A stretch of DNA of 64,000 bases from Agelaius tricolor. Its lineage: Eukaryota; Chordata; Aves; Passeriformes; Icteridae. This document shows, piece after piece, positions 31,891 through 43,400 of this stretch. Position 1 is the stretch's first letter, and each line of letters starts with the position of its first letter. The position numbers were made by a program, and so were the translations under genes. The notes under the pieces were generated by a model. The model saw nothing but the letters and a program-made list of their open reading frames with translations, made no database searches and was not told the DNA's origin. The stretch is from the NCBI GenBank assembly GCA_023055355.1, contig JALJCS010000030.1, forward strand, positions 868,001 to 932,000. Reading direction: 5' to 3'.

Positions 31891-33820
31891 GTCCCTTTAG
31901 GTGTAGTAACTGGTGGATAATTAGTTGAAATCATAGCACAAATTTGTCCTGTGTAATCAGCACCAATTACCCCAACATGTACATTAAGTCCCATTAAATT
32001 AGCACTAAATCTTTCAATTAAAAGAGGACTGAGACCTTTACCAATAGGTCCCCATGCTTGCAAAGGTACTTTGACAACATGTCATGGTTTGACGCTGGTG
32101 CAATGCCAGTGCCTCCATGAAAATATACTCTCCCTGGTGTCTGCTGTGAGATGTGGCCAGGAATAGAGCAAAGCAGGCTCCAACTTAGGAACAAAGAAGA
32201 AAAACTTTATTACCCTACGACTATCTGTAAAAAGAAACACACACAGAAATCAGAATGAAAACCTTCCAAAAACATTCCTTCTCCCCCCACCAAATTTCCA
32301 ATACATTACAGTAGTACAAAGCCTTGGATTCTCAATTCAGTTACCACCCCTCAGATAACCAACTCTCAGTCCATCACCACCCTTTAGATAATCAATTCTC
32401 AGTTCATCAAGAAGAGAGGAGTCCCTCTTGTACCATAGGCTTTCCCTGGAAACACTGTTGGGACCTTGTGTGTTTCCATGTCACAAGTGGCACTGCCTGG
32501 AGAACATTTGCCATCGTGACCTCTTCCTTCCATGTCCAGTGCTCTCACCCCTGCGCATGAACCAGAGCTGCTTCTGGGGTTCCCCTTTTAAGGATGCCTT
32601 GCCCAGTTCCAAAAAAAGCACAGACTCTCACTTTTGGGACACCTGTCCCCCCCGAATTCACCCCCTGGGGCCGAGGGGTCTCGAGAACAGAAGTCGTCTT
32701 CTTCCCTGAAGACGGAGGGCACCACCACCCTCCTCACCCGTCGTCTCTGTTCACGCTCTCCTTCACATAACATCACTGCACTCTCTTGGCTCCAAGCCAT
32801 TGCCTCCCCCTAAATGCAGTCTCTGTGTCACAGGAAAAATGGTTCTGTCCATAACTATACAAGAAAAGTCCAGCCAAAGGCCACTCCATCATCTCCTCCC
32901 ACCTTGGATTCTTCTCAACTCTTCTGACATCTTTCACTTGCACAAACTTCCATCACACTTGCCCATTTCCTCCTAATTCATCTCTATCTCGCTTCTCATT
33001 CAGCTCCCAGAGGATCAGCATTTGTAAGGTTTCCATCATCCAAGAAAAGGGTTAAAATCTCGGACTTTGCCTATCCAGAACTCCCACGACTGCCCTGCTG
33101 GGCACCTTCTTGCTGTACCCCCCAACTTCTCCTTCTCAGCTGGCTGTGCTGCCAGCACATGATATCAAATTTCAAGGTGCCACAAGCACAGGCACAGGCT
33201 CTCTCTCTCCTTGGTGGGGAGGGGGGGTGGGGGGAAGGGTGGAAGTGACTGCCTGATGCCTCTCAGTGCTCCTGCACCCTTCCATCCTGCAGGGGCCTCA
33301 ACCTCCCTTCTCCGTCCAAGGCCCCGGCCTACCTCACCCGGCCGCATGGCTTCCCCTGCCTAGCCCTCAGCTTGGGCAGGGGAGGTCTGACCTCTTTCAC
33401 GGACTGGAACCAAGAGAAGGTTTTCCTGGGAGTTCTCTGCTTTTAACCCCCTGTGTTCTCAGAGGCGTATCCATGTCCTCAGTGGCCACACCAGGTGCCA
33501 ATATTCAAATCTGAGCACCTATTGGTTTGACCACCAAACTCCCAAAAACTCACTTCCTTTTCAAACCAAGACACAACATCATGAGTATTAATAGTTACTG
33601 TGTCTGCACTAGGTATATCAATCCCCGCTGAGCCTGTTGTTGCCCCTGAGTATTGTTCACAGATGGATAACTTTACAGTGCTGGGAGGGCCTGTGGTTGC
33701 TAAAGTATTTGTGTCCACACACTCCCCTTCGCATTCTTTTTTTTTCGTTTCCCTGTAACAATTGTCCATTTGCATGATAGTTTGATTTACATTGTTTGGC
33801 AAAGTGCCCACTTTTACCAC
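31880..33820 (-). pseudogene. ERV-A dUTPase relic split by an LTR insertion
   Basis: dUTPases hydrolyse dUTP; betaretroviruses carry one ahead of the protease. The N-terminal motif GSAGIDIPSADTVTINTHDVV is at about 33563-33625. The rest, VVKVPLQAWGPIGKGLSPLL and LNVHVGVIGADYTGQICAMI, is at 31900-32090. The element at 32080-33573 lies exactly between, with the codons for valine-valine duplicated in its target site. Confidence 0.82.
32080..33573 (-). mobile_element. Long solo LTR (1.49 kb) in ERV-A dUTPase, CAACA duplication
   Basis: It starts TGTCATGGTTTGA and ends TCAAACCAAGACA, whose reverse complement TGTCTTGGTTTGA gives 13-bp imperfect terminal inverted repeats. It is flanked by CAACA at 32075-32079 and 33574-33578. 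A minus-strand AATAAAG signal is at about 32205, putting U3 at the high-coordinate side. The 5-bp duplication and length suit an ERVL-like LTR. No coding sequence is seen in it. Confidence 0.88.
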
Positions 33821-34956
33821 ATCTATTACTAGTAAGATTCATTTTAGACTTCACTTTCTGTTCAACATTTTTAGGACACTGTGATCGTAAATGACCTTGT
33901 TCCCCACAGGAAAAGCATTTTGGTGGAGGCCTTAGAGCTGCTACTAATGTAGTCATTTTATGTTGAACTGTGCCAACTTTTGAACATGCTGTGACCATCT
34001 CAGGAACAGAGGGATCTCCTGGCAACGCTTCAAAAATTTTTTTGCAATCTTCATTCGAGTTTTCTCTGACTAGCTGCCTACACAGAATTTTCCTTAAATT
34101 TTCATCCTCTACCTGTTTTTCAATTGCTGCAGCAATTTTTTCCACAAATTAAAGAAAAGGCTTTTTAAGACCTTGTCTTATAGTGACATATCTTGGTTTT
34201 GGAGCAGCCATTTCCATTGTTTTAGTTATAGCACTCATACCTAATTGTTGATCCTGTGTCAAAACCAGGGGGTCCCACCGTGCCTGTAAATCTGGATTAG
34301 ATTTAGATAAAAGCTCCTTGACCAAGCAAAGCATCAACTCCTACAGCATGACGAGGGTCCTGCTGAAGTAGTTACATATTATTTAAAGCTGTTCACTTGG
34401 CTAATTGCCTCCAATTGTTTTGAAATACTCCATACTGTACTGGTTGAAACAAAACTGTAGCCAAATGCACAATATCATAAGGAGACAGCAAATCTTTATT
34501 ACTAATATGAATTAATTGCATTACTTCAGCAGAATTAATACCAAATTTAGCTACTTTAGATTGAAGATCCTGCACAACCTTCCATGCAAAAACCTCATGA
34601 TTATCATTTTGTCCTGAATTAGGAACTGCTTTAAACACAGGAAAAGCCATTTTACCATTAGCAACATCCATATCAACAGCATCCCAGCCCTTTGGTGGGC
34701 CTATTTTTCCCACTAAATCCCAGTCTCCTGTCTCAACTGCTTTCCTTTTAACATATTCCCCACACCAAAAAGACTGACAAACAGTTACAATAACATTATC
34801 AGAAGGCAGAGTTTTTGAAACACTAAGCTTATTTCTATTACCAGTTTTACCAAGCTTATCTCTATTACCAGTTTTACAGCAAACAGAAGTATGCATTAAT
34901 TCAGACCTTTTAATCCCTGTAATTTCCTCATTGTCACTATCAGAATCAGAAGACAA
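33657..34956 (-). pseudogene. ERV-A gag capsid and nucleocapsid relic
   Basis: A capsid N-terminal segment is at 34393-34956 (AFPVFKAVPNSGQNDNHEVF, ELQSKVAKFGINSAEV-like helices), and the capsid C-terminal part is at 34149-34337 and 34145 downward, broken by frameshifts. Nucleocapsid knuckle 1 is intact (CFSCGEQGHLRSQC). Knuckle 2 reads SNRCGKSGHFAKQC and has lost its first cysteine. The frame then runs toward the dUTPase. Confidence 0.85.
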
Positions 34957-35627
34957 AGGAGGGGAGAAAGAGTTAGTACTTCCATGTGTTCCTGCAGTTC
35001 AGAATCAGGAGCAAGCAAAGGAGCGGATGGCTCAATTTGTTTCTTTTTTAAGGTCATCTTAGCCAGCTGCCAGGCCGAAGACTCAGAGTTAGATTTAATA
35101 CTAAGTTCAGCTAGTTGCTGTACGGTGGAGGGGTATGCAGATTTAAAGTCTTTTGCAGACAAATACAAAGAAGCCTTATCAACTTGTTGCCCATTTCCTG
35201 TAGCAACAGACCCAGCAATAGTCTCTGCAGAAAAAATTTCAGCAGAACTCTCAGGCTGATCTTCTCCCCTCTGCTGCTCCCCAGCAACTTCAAGTTCCTC
35301 CTCTGATTCCCTTTCTACCTCCTCTAAGTCTTTTCTATCCTGCTCTGCTTTCCACTCTTTTAAGGTGTTATAAAGCAACCTCCAAGTAGGAGATAGATCT
35401 GCAGCTGCTTTATCCCCATTCTGAATTACTTCCCAGAGTGTTTCTCCAACTTCTTTCCAAGCTCTAACACTAAAAGCAGTAGTTACATCAGTCTTAAAAT
35501 TTTGAGACTTTGCCCATATTAAAATACTACACAGAGCATCATCCATTGTTTTAACTCCTTTTCTTTTTAAGATAGTTTTCCATGTAGATAAAACAATCTG
35601 TTCTTCACTTGTTAAATTATTTCCCAT
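34896..35627 (-). pseudogene. ERV-A gag matrix
   Basis: The start is at 35627 (MGNNLTSEEQIVLSTWK) rather than the longer frame to 35693, because glycine 2 is an expected myristoylation site and ERV-B starts the same way. Helical matrix phrases follow (FSVRAWKEVGETLWEVIQNG), then an acidic linker rich in Glu. The frame changes at about 34900-34956 before the capsid. Confidence 0.85.
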
Positions 35628-35766
35628 TGTTCCCAGTGGCTCACCTTTTTTCCAGGTGTCAGAATCAGGTCCGGACTGGCAGCTGCACCTCACTGCTCTC
35701 AGCTTTGCTGGGCTCCGACCTCACTGCCCCTTGCTGGCGGTTCCATCACTTTGGGTAGGCACCAAA

Positions 35767-36160
35767 TGTCACCGTTAGGCTGGACGTGACATACACATGT
35801 GATCAGGGTCCAAGAAGAAAAAGGTCTTTTATTCTATGTGTTCTCCAGCTTGTATACTTTTAACAAAGCATGATCTTAAGTCATTAACTACATCACAATA
35901 ACATATTCATTGGTGCAAAGCAATTAACGTCAATATAATTGGCAAAAGTTTTACAGAAATTTAATAAGGCATGTATACACATCTACTTAGGCATGTAGTC
36001 TAGCTTACAAAAATTTTCATGTATCTTTTCTAATGTGGTTCCACGCTGACGGCCTCGTCTTCTTCCTTGCTTGAGTGGATACACTCAAAAATCATCAATT
36101 TTTATTTCTTCTATTAACTCAGCTTTGCTTGCAGGCCAGCTGTCAAGCCCCTCCATACTT
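35767..36160 (-). repeat. ERV-A 5' LTR and primer-binding region
   Basis: Copy of the LTR at 27890-28288. Its low edge is TGTCACCGTTAGGC at 35767. Immediately inside (minus strand) lies TTTGGTGCCTACCC, where the primer-binding site should start with TGG; the tRNA is not identified. The outer edge is uncertain by several bases, and no clear matching duplication was found. Confidence 0.82.
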
Positions 36161-36164
36161 GACC

Positions 36165-36790
36165 TAGACGCCACAATGTTCCCAGAAAGAGGTCCCCAAA
36201 CAGAGAACTTTCTAGGGGTCTCAGGCAGTCCTTCAGCCACTGGGTAACCTCTGCAAGGGGCAGGCAATTCAGCTCTTAGCAGGGATTTCAGCTCTCAGTG
36301 ATTTCAGCTGTGGCTTGCGAGGTGTATCCAGGCCAACACAGGGACAAAGAGACAGGAACACCCTGTAGTTATTCTGCAGAGGTAGCCTTTATTTCAGCAC
36401 CTTGCAAAGGAATGCCAGTGACAACAGCTCCCTGCTGAACTGGGGTGAAGCAGGGGTTTTTATGGGGAAAAATGGGGGTGGTAGAAAGGGGAAAAACCAG
36501 TCGATCCCAACGAATCAACATGGGGTCCCAAAGCATGCTGGGAACTCACCATGACCAAGGAGGATTTCTCAGTCCAGAAGAGTTTGAGAAGATTTTATCA
36601 TAGCCCATTCAAGGAATACCTCTCCAAGGGAGAGGGCTGGCACGCCTCTCTGTCTCCACAATAGTCAAATGTCTGGGTTTGGAAGCCTGTGGTAGCCTTG
36701 TCTGAGCTGCAGGGAATCCAAGTGTCCCTGTTTTTTTTCCCAGGAGTTTCCAGATGCTTGTCCCAGGTTCCAAGAATGAAAAAGCTTTGG
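36165..36790 (-). other. Probable LTR-type sequence, minus orientation
   Basis: On the minus strand GGTGCTGAAATAAAGGCTACC (around 36385-36405) gives a polyadenylation signal in an LTR-like context, with A-rich/G-rich sequence before it (36440-36510). The family and ends are not resolved. No gene is recognised between ERV-A and ERV-B. Confidence 0.4.
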
Positions 36791-37110
36791 AGAAGTGGTT
36801 CCCAAGAGCTGTCCATGGCTGCAATTACTGTTTGACATAAGTGAAATTAGTGAAAGGGTCCTCTTTCTCTCTTTCCACAGGGGCCCTGTGGATCCATCTG
36901 AGATCTCTGGTGGCCCAGCTGGGAAAACATTTCAGGCCACTGCCTTGACTGTTTGCTCTGGAACTTGCCCAAGGAGCTGCAGTGCCCATGGATGAAGATT
37001 TTCCTCTGGAATATTGCTGCTTTGTGCCCCATTGATGACACACCAGAGTGTCCCACCAGAGTGGGAGATTTTTTGATTAGATGGACAAGTGCTGTGATGT
37101 CATTGATGTG
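36780..37110 (+). repeat. Dispersed repeat shared with 57590-57800, copy 1
   Basis: The phrases GAAGTGGTTCCCAAGAGC, GGCTGCAATTACTGTTTG, CTCTCTTTCCACAGGGGCCC and TGTGGATCCATC recur in the same order at 57590-57800. A further shared phrase, TTTCAGGAAGGATG, appears at about 37402 and 57767. The family is not identified. Confidence 0.7.
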
Positions 37111-37828
37111 GTGACGTCATCTTGAATAGGAATTGTGCAAGACTCCGCAGTGTCCTAATTGGGAAATTTTGGCTGAGGAGAGATCCAGGCTTCCTTGGAG
37201 ATCAGTGCCAGCCAGAAGGATGGAACTGGATGGGAACAGACCATGTGCAAACAGCCCCGGGAGAACGAGCTGGACATGCATGGAGGCTCCCAATGCGGCC
37301 CGATTGGCCCCGCAGCTTTGGGGACCCCATGGGAATGTCCCTGCTTCCCTCAGGCTCTGTCTTAGTTTTGCAGAATCTGTTCCTATGGTTGTGCAGCCTT
37401 TCAGGAAGGATGTGTTTTCCCTCTCGTTTCCAACTACTGTCCCAGTCATAGAGAGTCAGCCCTTTCCTGCTCCAAGGAAAGGTGCTAGTGACACAGCCCA
37501 CGTGTCACTGCCTGGTTCTGTCTGCAGCACTGGTGGCTTGAACATGAGGAGGTTGGATGGGGAGCCTCCCTGTTGTAAGGAAGCTCAGGTACAGAACCTG
37601 GAAGGAAGCCCAAAGGTCCCAAAGAATTTCTGCAGGAGAACTCCTGCTCCAGTGTCTGTGGGGAAGAGCAGAAGTGCTGCTCAGACTTGCCACACTGCTC
37701 TAGGCAATTTTGCTTGGCAGGAACAAACCCCACAGATCCCTTCCCTGAGCAGCAATAGAGAGGCCCTGTGTCCATCCTGGCATCCAAAAGGGACAGTCAG
37801 GGCTCCTGGCACAGGTGGGATCAGTGGC

Positions 37829-38175
37829 TGTGGGAAAGACATTCTGTGCTGTCCCTGTGAACCAGCAGGGCCTCCTGAAGGTAAGGAGAAGCCCTGTATC
37901 TCTCCTGAAGGAATGCCAAGGTCGTTACTACGGAGACCAGAGGAAGGAGAGAAAGTTGGGAGAAATGGACTCTCACTGGCTCAAGAGTGACGTGGCTCTC
38001 TGGGTGTCTACCGAGAACTTTGTTTCTCTTATATGGCCAATGGTCACTGTATATGTGTTAGAGGGGTGTCAATATTTGGAGGAACTATAAAAGCTATGTT
38101 GGTTTAATAAAATCTCTCTTTCACCCTTCTGATGGAGTTGTGTATTATTGTACTGTGTCGCGCTCTATAGCGACA
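37829..38175 (+). repeat. ERV-B 5' LTR
   Basis: 347 bp, TG...CA. It carries CTATAAAAGC (~38084) and TTTAATAAAATC (~38104), giving a TATA box and polyadenylation signal only 20 bp apart. It differs from the 3' copy at few positions by eye. The sequence after its end (TCTGGTGGCTGTCC) contains TGG at the expected primer-binding position, but the tRNA is not identified. Confidence 0.93.
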
Positions 38176-38329
38176 TCTGGTGGCTGTCCTCTGTGCTTAC
38201 AACGGACTGTAAAGAGAGAAGAAAAAGTTGAAGGGTACCCTAAAAAATATGAGTGAAGGCAGCAGGGATGCTGCGAAGATCTGGACCTAATTCAGACATC
38301 TGATTTGAGGTGAGCGATTGGGAAAAATA

Positions 38330-39229
38330 ATGGGAAATAATTTATCAAAAGAAGAAATTACTGTTTTGTCCACGTGGAAAACTTTATTGAAAAGACAAAA
38401 TGTTCAAACTTCAGATTATGCGCTTCGTAGTTTACTGATATGGTGCAAATCACAGGACTTTGAAGCTGATGTCGACACTGCCTTCAGTGTCCGAGCATGG
38501 AAAAAGGTTGGGAAGAGACTATGGAAAGCCATATCTAAGGGAGATAAGACTGTTGTTGATTTGGCTGTCACTTGGAGGCCGTTGTATGAGGCATTGAAGG
38601 AATGGAAAGTAGGGCAAGATAGAGAGAAGGAATTGGAGGAGCAGGAATTGGAGCAAGAAACTGGAGTAGAGGAACAGAAGGAAGATAAGGCTGAGCCTGT
38701 CAATGTATCTCCTCCTGAGGAGGCTGCTGCAGCTGCTGTGGAGCTCCCCATCCGCTCAGTCAGCTGCCCTCCCCCCCACCCCCCCCGGGTCAGCTGCCCC
38801 CCCCTCACTCTCCCGCGGGTCGGCTACCCCTTCCGTGCCCGTCCCTCGGTCAGCTGTTCCTCCCTTGCTCTCTCGTGGTTCAGCTGCTCCTCCCTCTGCT
38901 TTCCTTTGAGCCGTCAGCCCTCCTTCGAGTCATCTGCCTCCTCCTCATGTTCTCTTGAGCCAGCCACCCCATCTCTGCCCCCCTTCGAGCAGTCTGCCTC
39001 CGCTCCACCCCACATTGAGCCGTCTGTCCCCCTCCTTCCCGAACTAGTCGAACAAATGCAATCTTTAACATTGTGTTCTGTCCTGTCTAATGACAGCTCT
39101 GACGATGAACTGCCAGTTATGAGTACATCTAAAAAGACACAGGAATCTGTTTCTGTTCAACCTCGTAGCAGATCCAGGTCTGCTGTTTCTTGGACTCTGC
39201 CTCCCTGCCATGTGGCTGTGACTCCTTGA
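38330..39229 (+). pseudogene. ERV-B gag matrix with Ser/Pro-rich region
   Basis: The start is chosen at MGNNLSKEEITVLSTWK (38330; an in-frame ATG at 38318 gives four more residues) for the myristoylation-type Gly2. The matrix matches that of ERV-A. An acidic linker (EKELEEQELEQETGVEEQKE) follows, then about 100 residues dominated by serine and proline with repeated VSCPP/FESSAS-type phrases coded by C-rich DNA (38760-39040). The frame ends at 39229. Confidence 0.82.
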
Positions 39230-39235
39230 CATCCT

Positions 39236-39480
39236 TTGCACTTTTGTGAGCACGTAAGAATGAAGGCAGCTGAAGTAGGACATTGGAATTTGTTAGAGAA
39301 AATAGGTCCACCTAGAAGGATGGGGATGACTGCTGCTGCTTCTGGTGGGCCTGTGGCTTTTCCTGTTTTCAAAGCTGCTCCTAATTCAAGACAACAAGAC
39401 AGCCATCAGGTTTTTTTCATGGAGGGTTGTACAGGACTTTCTGTCAAAAGTATATCAGTAGCCGGGATCCGAGCCAGCAG
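39236..39480 (+). pseudogene. ERV-B capsid N-terminal remnant
   Basis: Phrases KAAEVGHWNLLEKIGPPRR and VAFPVFKAAPNSRQQDSHQV match the ERV-A capsid start in order. The similarity stops soon after a disrupted VQGLSVKS-like helix near 39470. The remainder of the capsid and both nucleocapsid knuckles are absent. Confidence 0.75.
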
Positions 39481-39770
39481 CCCCGGCCCAGAACGTGTAC
39501 ACTTCAATAAAGGACTACAATTCAGGGAAGGCAAAGCATCCTTCAAGGAGAAACTCATGAACCCATCCCTTGAGTTATGTGCCAACATAGACAAGAACAC
39601 ACCTTCATCCTGTCCCCCTGTTAAACAAGTTGATCATCTGCACCATTCCACAGTCAAAGACTCTCTTCAGTATAGTGTCCAAACCACACAAGGTCACTCT
39701 GTCCACCTCGGTACCGCCCAAAGGCTTAAACATGCATATCCAGAGACGTCCACACAGGTCTCAAGCAGCC
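39480..39770 (+). other. Unknown ~290-bp segment replacing ERV-B capsid-nucleocapsid
   Basis: The segment is open in the capsid-remnant frame and reads ASSPGPERVHFNKGLQFREG, then KASFKEKLMNPSLELCANID, KNTPSSCPPVKQVDHLHHST and on to the dUTPase. It shows no capsid, major-homology or CCHC motif and no resemblance to the matching region of ERV-A. It could be captured host sequence, another element, or a scrambled remnant. Confidence 0.55.
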
Positions 39771-39785
39771 ACAACAGCGATGGAG

Positions 39786-40170
39786 AGACTCGGCAGGAAT
39801 TGATATACCGGTAGCTGAAACAGTGACTATTTTGACAAGAGCTATATGTAAAGTGCCTCTTGATGCTCATGGTCCTATAGGCCAAGGTTTGAGTGCTTTT
39901 TTGATGGGAAGATCTAGTAGCACTATTCAAGGTATTAATGTCCATTTGGGTCTTACTGATTCTGATTATGTGGGACAAATTCAGGCTATGGTGTCTGTTA
40001 GTGAACCTCCTGTTGTTATTCAAAAAGGTACTTGTATTGCTCAGCTTGTTCCTTTTATGAGTTGTGTTCCAACTGTAGTGGACCGGACTCGTGGCACTGG
40101 AGGTTTCAGATCTACAGGACCACCTCAGGTTGTCTGGACTCAAAAGGTGACAGATGAGCGTCCAGTAATA
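39786..40170 (+). pseudogene. ERV-B dUTPase
   Basis: Motif 1 reads SAGIDIPVAETVTILTR from about 39788, in a different frame from the preceding insert. Then come KVPLDAHGPIGQGLSAFL and GINVHLGLTDSDYVGQIQAM, the region around the usual uridine-binding motif. The frame ends in TAG at 40171-40173, just before the protease. Confidence 0.8.
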
Positions 40171-40173
40171 TAG

Positions 40174-40539
40174 TGTTTGGTTACTGCTAAGGGATATCAC
40201 CCAGAAACTACAACAATATCAGGTCTACTTGACACAGGAGCAGATGTAACTATAGTTTCACAGCTTGTTTGGCCTCCAACATCGCCCCTCCCTCAATCAA
40301 CCTTTGGAGTTGTTGGGTTAGATGGATCAACTGCTGGTGCTTTATCTGTGATTGCGATCACTGTAACAGATCCAGAAGGCCAACAAGCTTACATTGGACC
40401 ATATGTTACTAATGCTCAGCCTAATTTATGGGGACGTGATTGCTTAACCCAATGGGGTGTTAAAATTACCATGGATTTTTCGTGGGGGCCACTGGGATGC
40501 AGGGCTTTAAACATTGGGTTGTGTCCTTGGCATGGCTGA
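40174..40539 (+). pseudogene. ERV-B protease
   Basis: Retropepsin with LLDTGAD at 40225-40245, flap-like VVGLDGSTAGA and C-terminal GRDCLTQWG. The domain itself is open, separated from the dUTPase by one in-frame stop and from reverse transcriptase by a frame change, which overlaps by about 55 bp. Confidence 0.87.
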
Positions 40540-41575
40540 CAGATAAGCCTGTCTGGATTCAGCAGTGGCCCCTGCCTACTGAAAAGCTTCTTGCCCTGCG
40601 AAGCTTAGTGAAAGAACAATTACTAGCTGGACATATTGAAAATTCATTTAGCCCATGGAATACACCTGTGTTTGTAATAAAGAAGAAATCTGGTAAATGG
40701 AGACTTCTGCACGATTTGCGGCGGATAAACGCTGTGATGGCTGCAATGGGGGCTTTACAATCAAGTCTCCCAACACCTACAATGATTCCACAAGGATGGG
40801 AAATAATTATCATTGATTTGAAAGATTGCTTTTTTACAATTCCATTGGCTGATCAGGATAAGGAAAAATTCGCCTTTACGATGCCTTCTTTAAATCATGA
40901 GGAACTGGATCAAAGATATCAGTGGACTGTTTTGCCTCAAGGAATGAGAAATTCTCCAAGTATTTGTCAGTGGTTTGTGGCACAGACTTTATCTAAGGTC
41001 CGAGAGCAATTTAGCAATTGTTATTGCTAAATTATATGGATGATATCTTGTTGGCTTCCAAAAATAAACAACAATTGCTGGCTCTCGAAAAATGTGCTGT
41101 GAAAAATTTAGTAGCCTTTGGTTTGGTTATCGCCCTGGAGAAAGTCCAAAGACAGATGCCGTGGAAATATTTGAGGTTGATAATCAACAATACACAAATT
41201 GTGCCTCAACCTACAAAATTGGACATTGATATTAGAACTGCTGTTGACGTGCAGAAATTGGTTGGTGCGATAGGTTGGCTTAGGCCATACTTGGGGATAA
41301 CCAATCATCAACTGCAACCTTTGTATGACTTACTATTGGGGATAACTTCCTCTACCGATGAGAGACATTTAACTGCTGCAGCAAAAAAGGCTGTAGAAGA
41401 AGTTGAATTGGCCTTAACATCTAAATTTGTTAGCAGGATAGACGTTTCCATTGGTGTGCAATTATTAATTTTGAGAGATAATGAAATACCATGCGGATTG
41501 TTGTGTCAAGGTAATGACAAATGGGAAGATAAATTGGATATTTTGGAGTGGATATTTTTGTCTTTCAGGTCATGA
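40500..41575 (+). pseudogene. ERV-B reverse transcriptase
   Basis: Fingers/palm: [50 protein letters not shown] (first catalytic Asp) and [15 protein letters not shown] 1-nt frameshift at about 41015-41030 precedes [11 protein letters not shown] (YMDD at 41033-41044). The thumb/connection follows (KLVGAIGWLRPYLG). The second frame ends at 41575. This is the part ERV-A has lost. Confidence 0.9.
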
Positions 41576-41599
41576 AAAACCGCTCCAGGTCTGTATGAG

Positions 41600-42235
41600 C
41601 TTTTTGCAGACATCATTATCAAAGGTTGCAGACGCTGCCATGAAATCTTAGGTTGTGATCCTGTAACTATTATCATACCAGTACAACAATGGTATTTTGA
41701 GTGGTGTTTTCAAAATAATCACAAGCTGAAATCTGCTTTATCTTCCTTTACAGGTCAAATAGCATATAATTTACCATCTCATCCTATTTTGAATTTTACT
41801 AAGGAGATTTCTTTTCAGGGGAAACAACTTTGCTCTTCAGTACCAGTGGAAGGCATAACAGTTTTTACAGATGCATCTGGTAGAACTGGAAAGGCTGCTG
41901 TAGCCTGGAAGAAAGATGACCACTGGGAACATGAAGTAATGGTTCAACAAGGGTCTCCTCAGTTAATTGAACTTTGTGCCGTACTTTTGGCATTTACCTT
42001 ATTTCCTAGCTCCATAAATAGAGTTACTGACTCTGTTTATGTTGCTAATTTAGTGAAACAATTGAATCAAGCTGTGTTGTACAATGTAAAGGAGAAACCA
42101 TTATTTGTCATGTTGTTGAAATTGTGGACTGTTATTCGTAATCGAAAGCATTCTTATTTTATTATGCACATTCGTAGCCATACATCACTACCTGGATTCT
42201 TTGTGGAAGGTAAAGTTACTTTACCTCAGCAGTAA
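41600..42235 (+). pseudogene. ERV-B RNase H
   Basis: A connection piece (QQWYFEWCFQNNHKL) lies in a shifted frame near 41690. RNase H opens EGITVFTDASGRTGKAAVAW and continues LIELCAVLLAFTLF and RVTDSVYVANLVKQ (catalytic Asp). A stop falls at 42233 before the usual last acidic residue. Confidence 0.85.
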
Positions 42236-42240
42236 AAACA

Positions 42241-43090
42241 GTGCCTAATGTGTTACAGCAAGCTGTTCTATTTTACCAATTTTTTCATCAGGGTGCTCAG
42301 GCACTACAGCAGCAATTTAAATTATCACATGGTGAAGCAAAGTCAATTATTTCTTCCTGCCTTGATTGTCATATGTCTCATGTCTCACAATATTACAGCA
42401 CTAATCCTAGAGGCTTACTCCCTCTGCAAGAATGGCAAACAGATGTTACAAAAATGCCTGAATTTGGCCATTTAAAGTATGTTCACGTCACAATTGACAC
42501 CTTTTCTCATGCCATGGTTGCCTCAGCACTGGCAGGTGAAACAGCTCGGGATGTTATTCGTCCTTTTTGCCACGCCTTTTCCATTTTAGGCATTCCATCA
42601 CATGTAAAGACAGATAACGGCCCAGCATATGTTTCAAAGAAATTGCAAGTGTTTTTTCGTGCCTGGGGTGTTGGTCATTCTACTGTATCCCTCATGCTTC
42701 GACAGGCCAAGCAATAATTGAACATGCTCATGGTGTGTTGAAGTGCCAGGTACAAAAACAAAAAGGGGGAATGCAGAAGGAATCGCCTCAAGTGAGATTA
42801 GACAAGGCCATTTATGTCAAACTTTTTGTGTCCTTTACCTGACTTACAAGTATCTCCTATATTCTATTCATTTTTCATCTTTGAATTCAAAACAGCCAAA
42901 CTTTAAGGACGGTATTAAGGTTTGGGTAAAAGATTTAATTACGGGAAAATAGACTGGCCCAGTAGAATTAGTAACATGGGGAAGAGGATACGCATATGTT
43001 TTAACAAAAAATTGCCCTCGATGGATACCTGCCCGTTGTGTCAAACCTTATTTGGAGCACACAGAAAAGGACAGGATGAGTGGTTCTACA
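42241..43090 (+). pseudogene. ERV-B integrase
   Basis: Zinc-binding CLDCH, WQTDVTKMPEFGHLK (first Asp) and VKTDNGPAYVSKK (second Asp) lie at 42241-42690. A frameshift near 42695 precedes the Glu-containing helix (GQAIIEHAHGVLK). Stops follow to about 42900. The C-terminal domain resumes at 42900-43080 with IKVWVKDLITGK (then TAG) and WIPARCVKPYLEH. Confidence 0.87.
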
Positions 43091-43400
43091 GTGGGAACAA
43101 AATGAATAGGTAATTGCATTGGTTATTAGGTAGATGGAAGCACGGACCCTCAAGGAATGTGTGGTAAAGATGGTAATTCAAGACAGAGTAAAGGGAGTTA
43201 CAGGCTTACACTGAAATTCCAGAAGTTAAGTTAGCAGATGTTACTTTGCTTCATTTTCTTGAACTCTCTTATACAGAGGTTGGTAGTACTGAGAAGTGTG
43301 TCTTGTACCATCTCCTTTTGCAGGGTACCGACAGTCCCAAAATAGGGGAATTTGATGTACCGAAGGAAGAAGTATTGCCTTTGCATAGGAGTTGAACTAG

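Larger units (their letters stand above)
27890..36160 (-). mobile_element. ERV-A: class II endogenous retrovirus with env
   Basis: Order on the minus strand: 5' LTR, gag (matrix 35627-, capsid, nucleocapsid), dUTPase, protease, RNase H, integrase, env, 3' LTR. Paired LTRs, a dUTPase preceding the protease, and a two-knuckle nucleocapsid resemble betaretrovirus-type pol. The transmembrane (TM) env phrase LQNREAIDFLL resembles alpha/gamma-type env. The provirus is dead: reverse transcriptase is nearly all deleted, there are frameshifts and stops, and two LTRs have inserted in it. Its matrix and pol are clearly related to ERV-B, which lies 1.7 kb away in the opposite orientation. Confidence 0.93.

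Noticed and set aside
27884..36165. Target-site duplication for ERV-A
   Set aside because: GGCACC precedes the low edge, but no matching 6-bp word could be placed at the high edge, where the LTR boundary is also uncertain.
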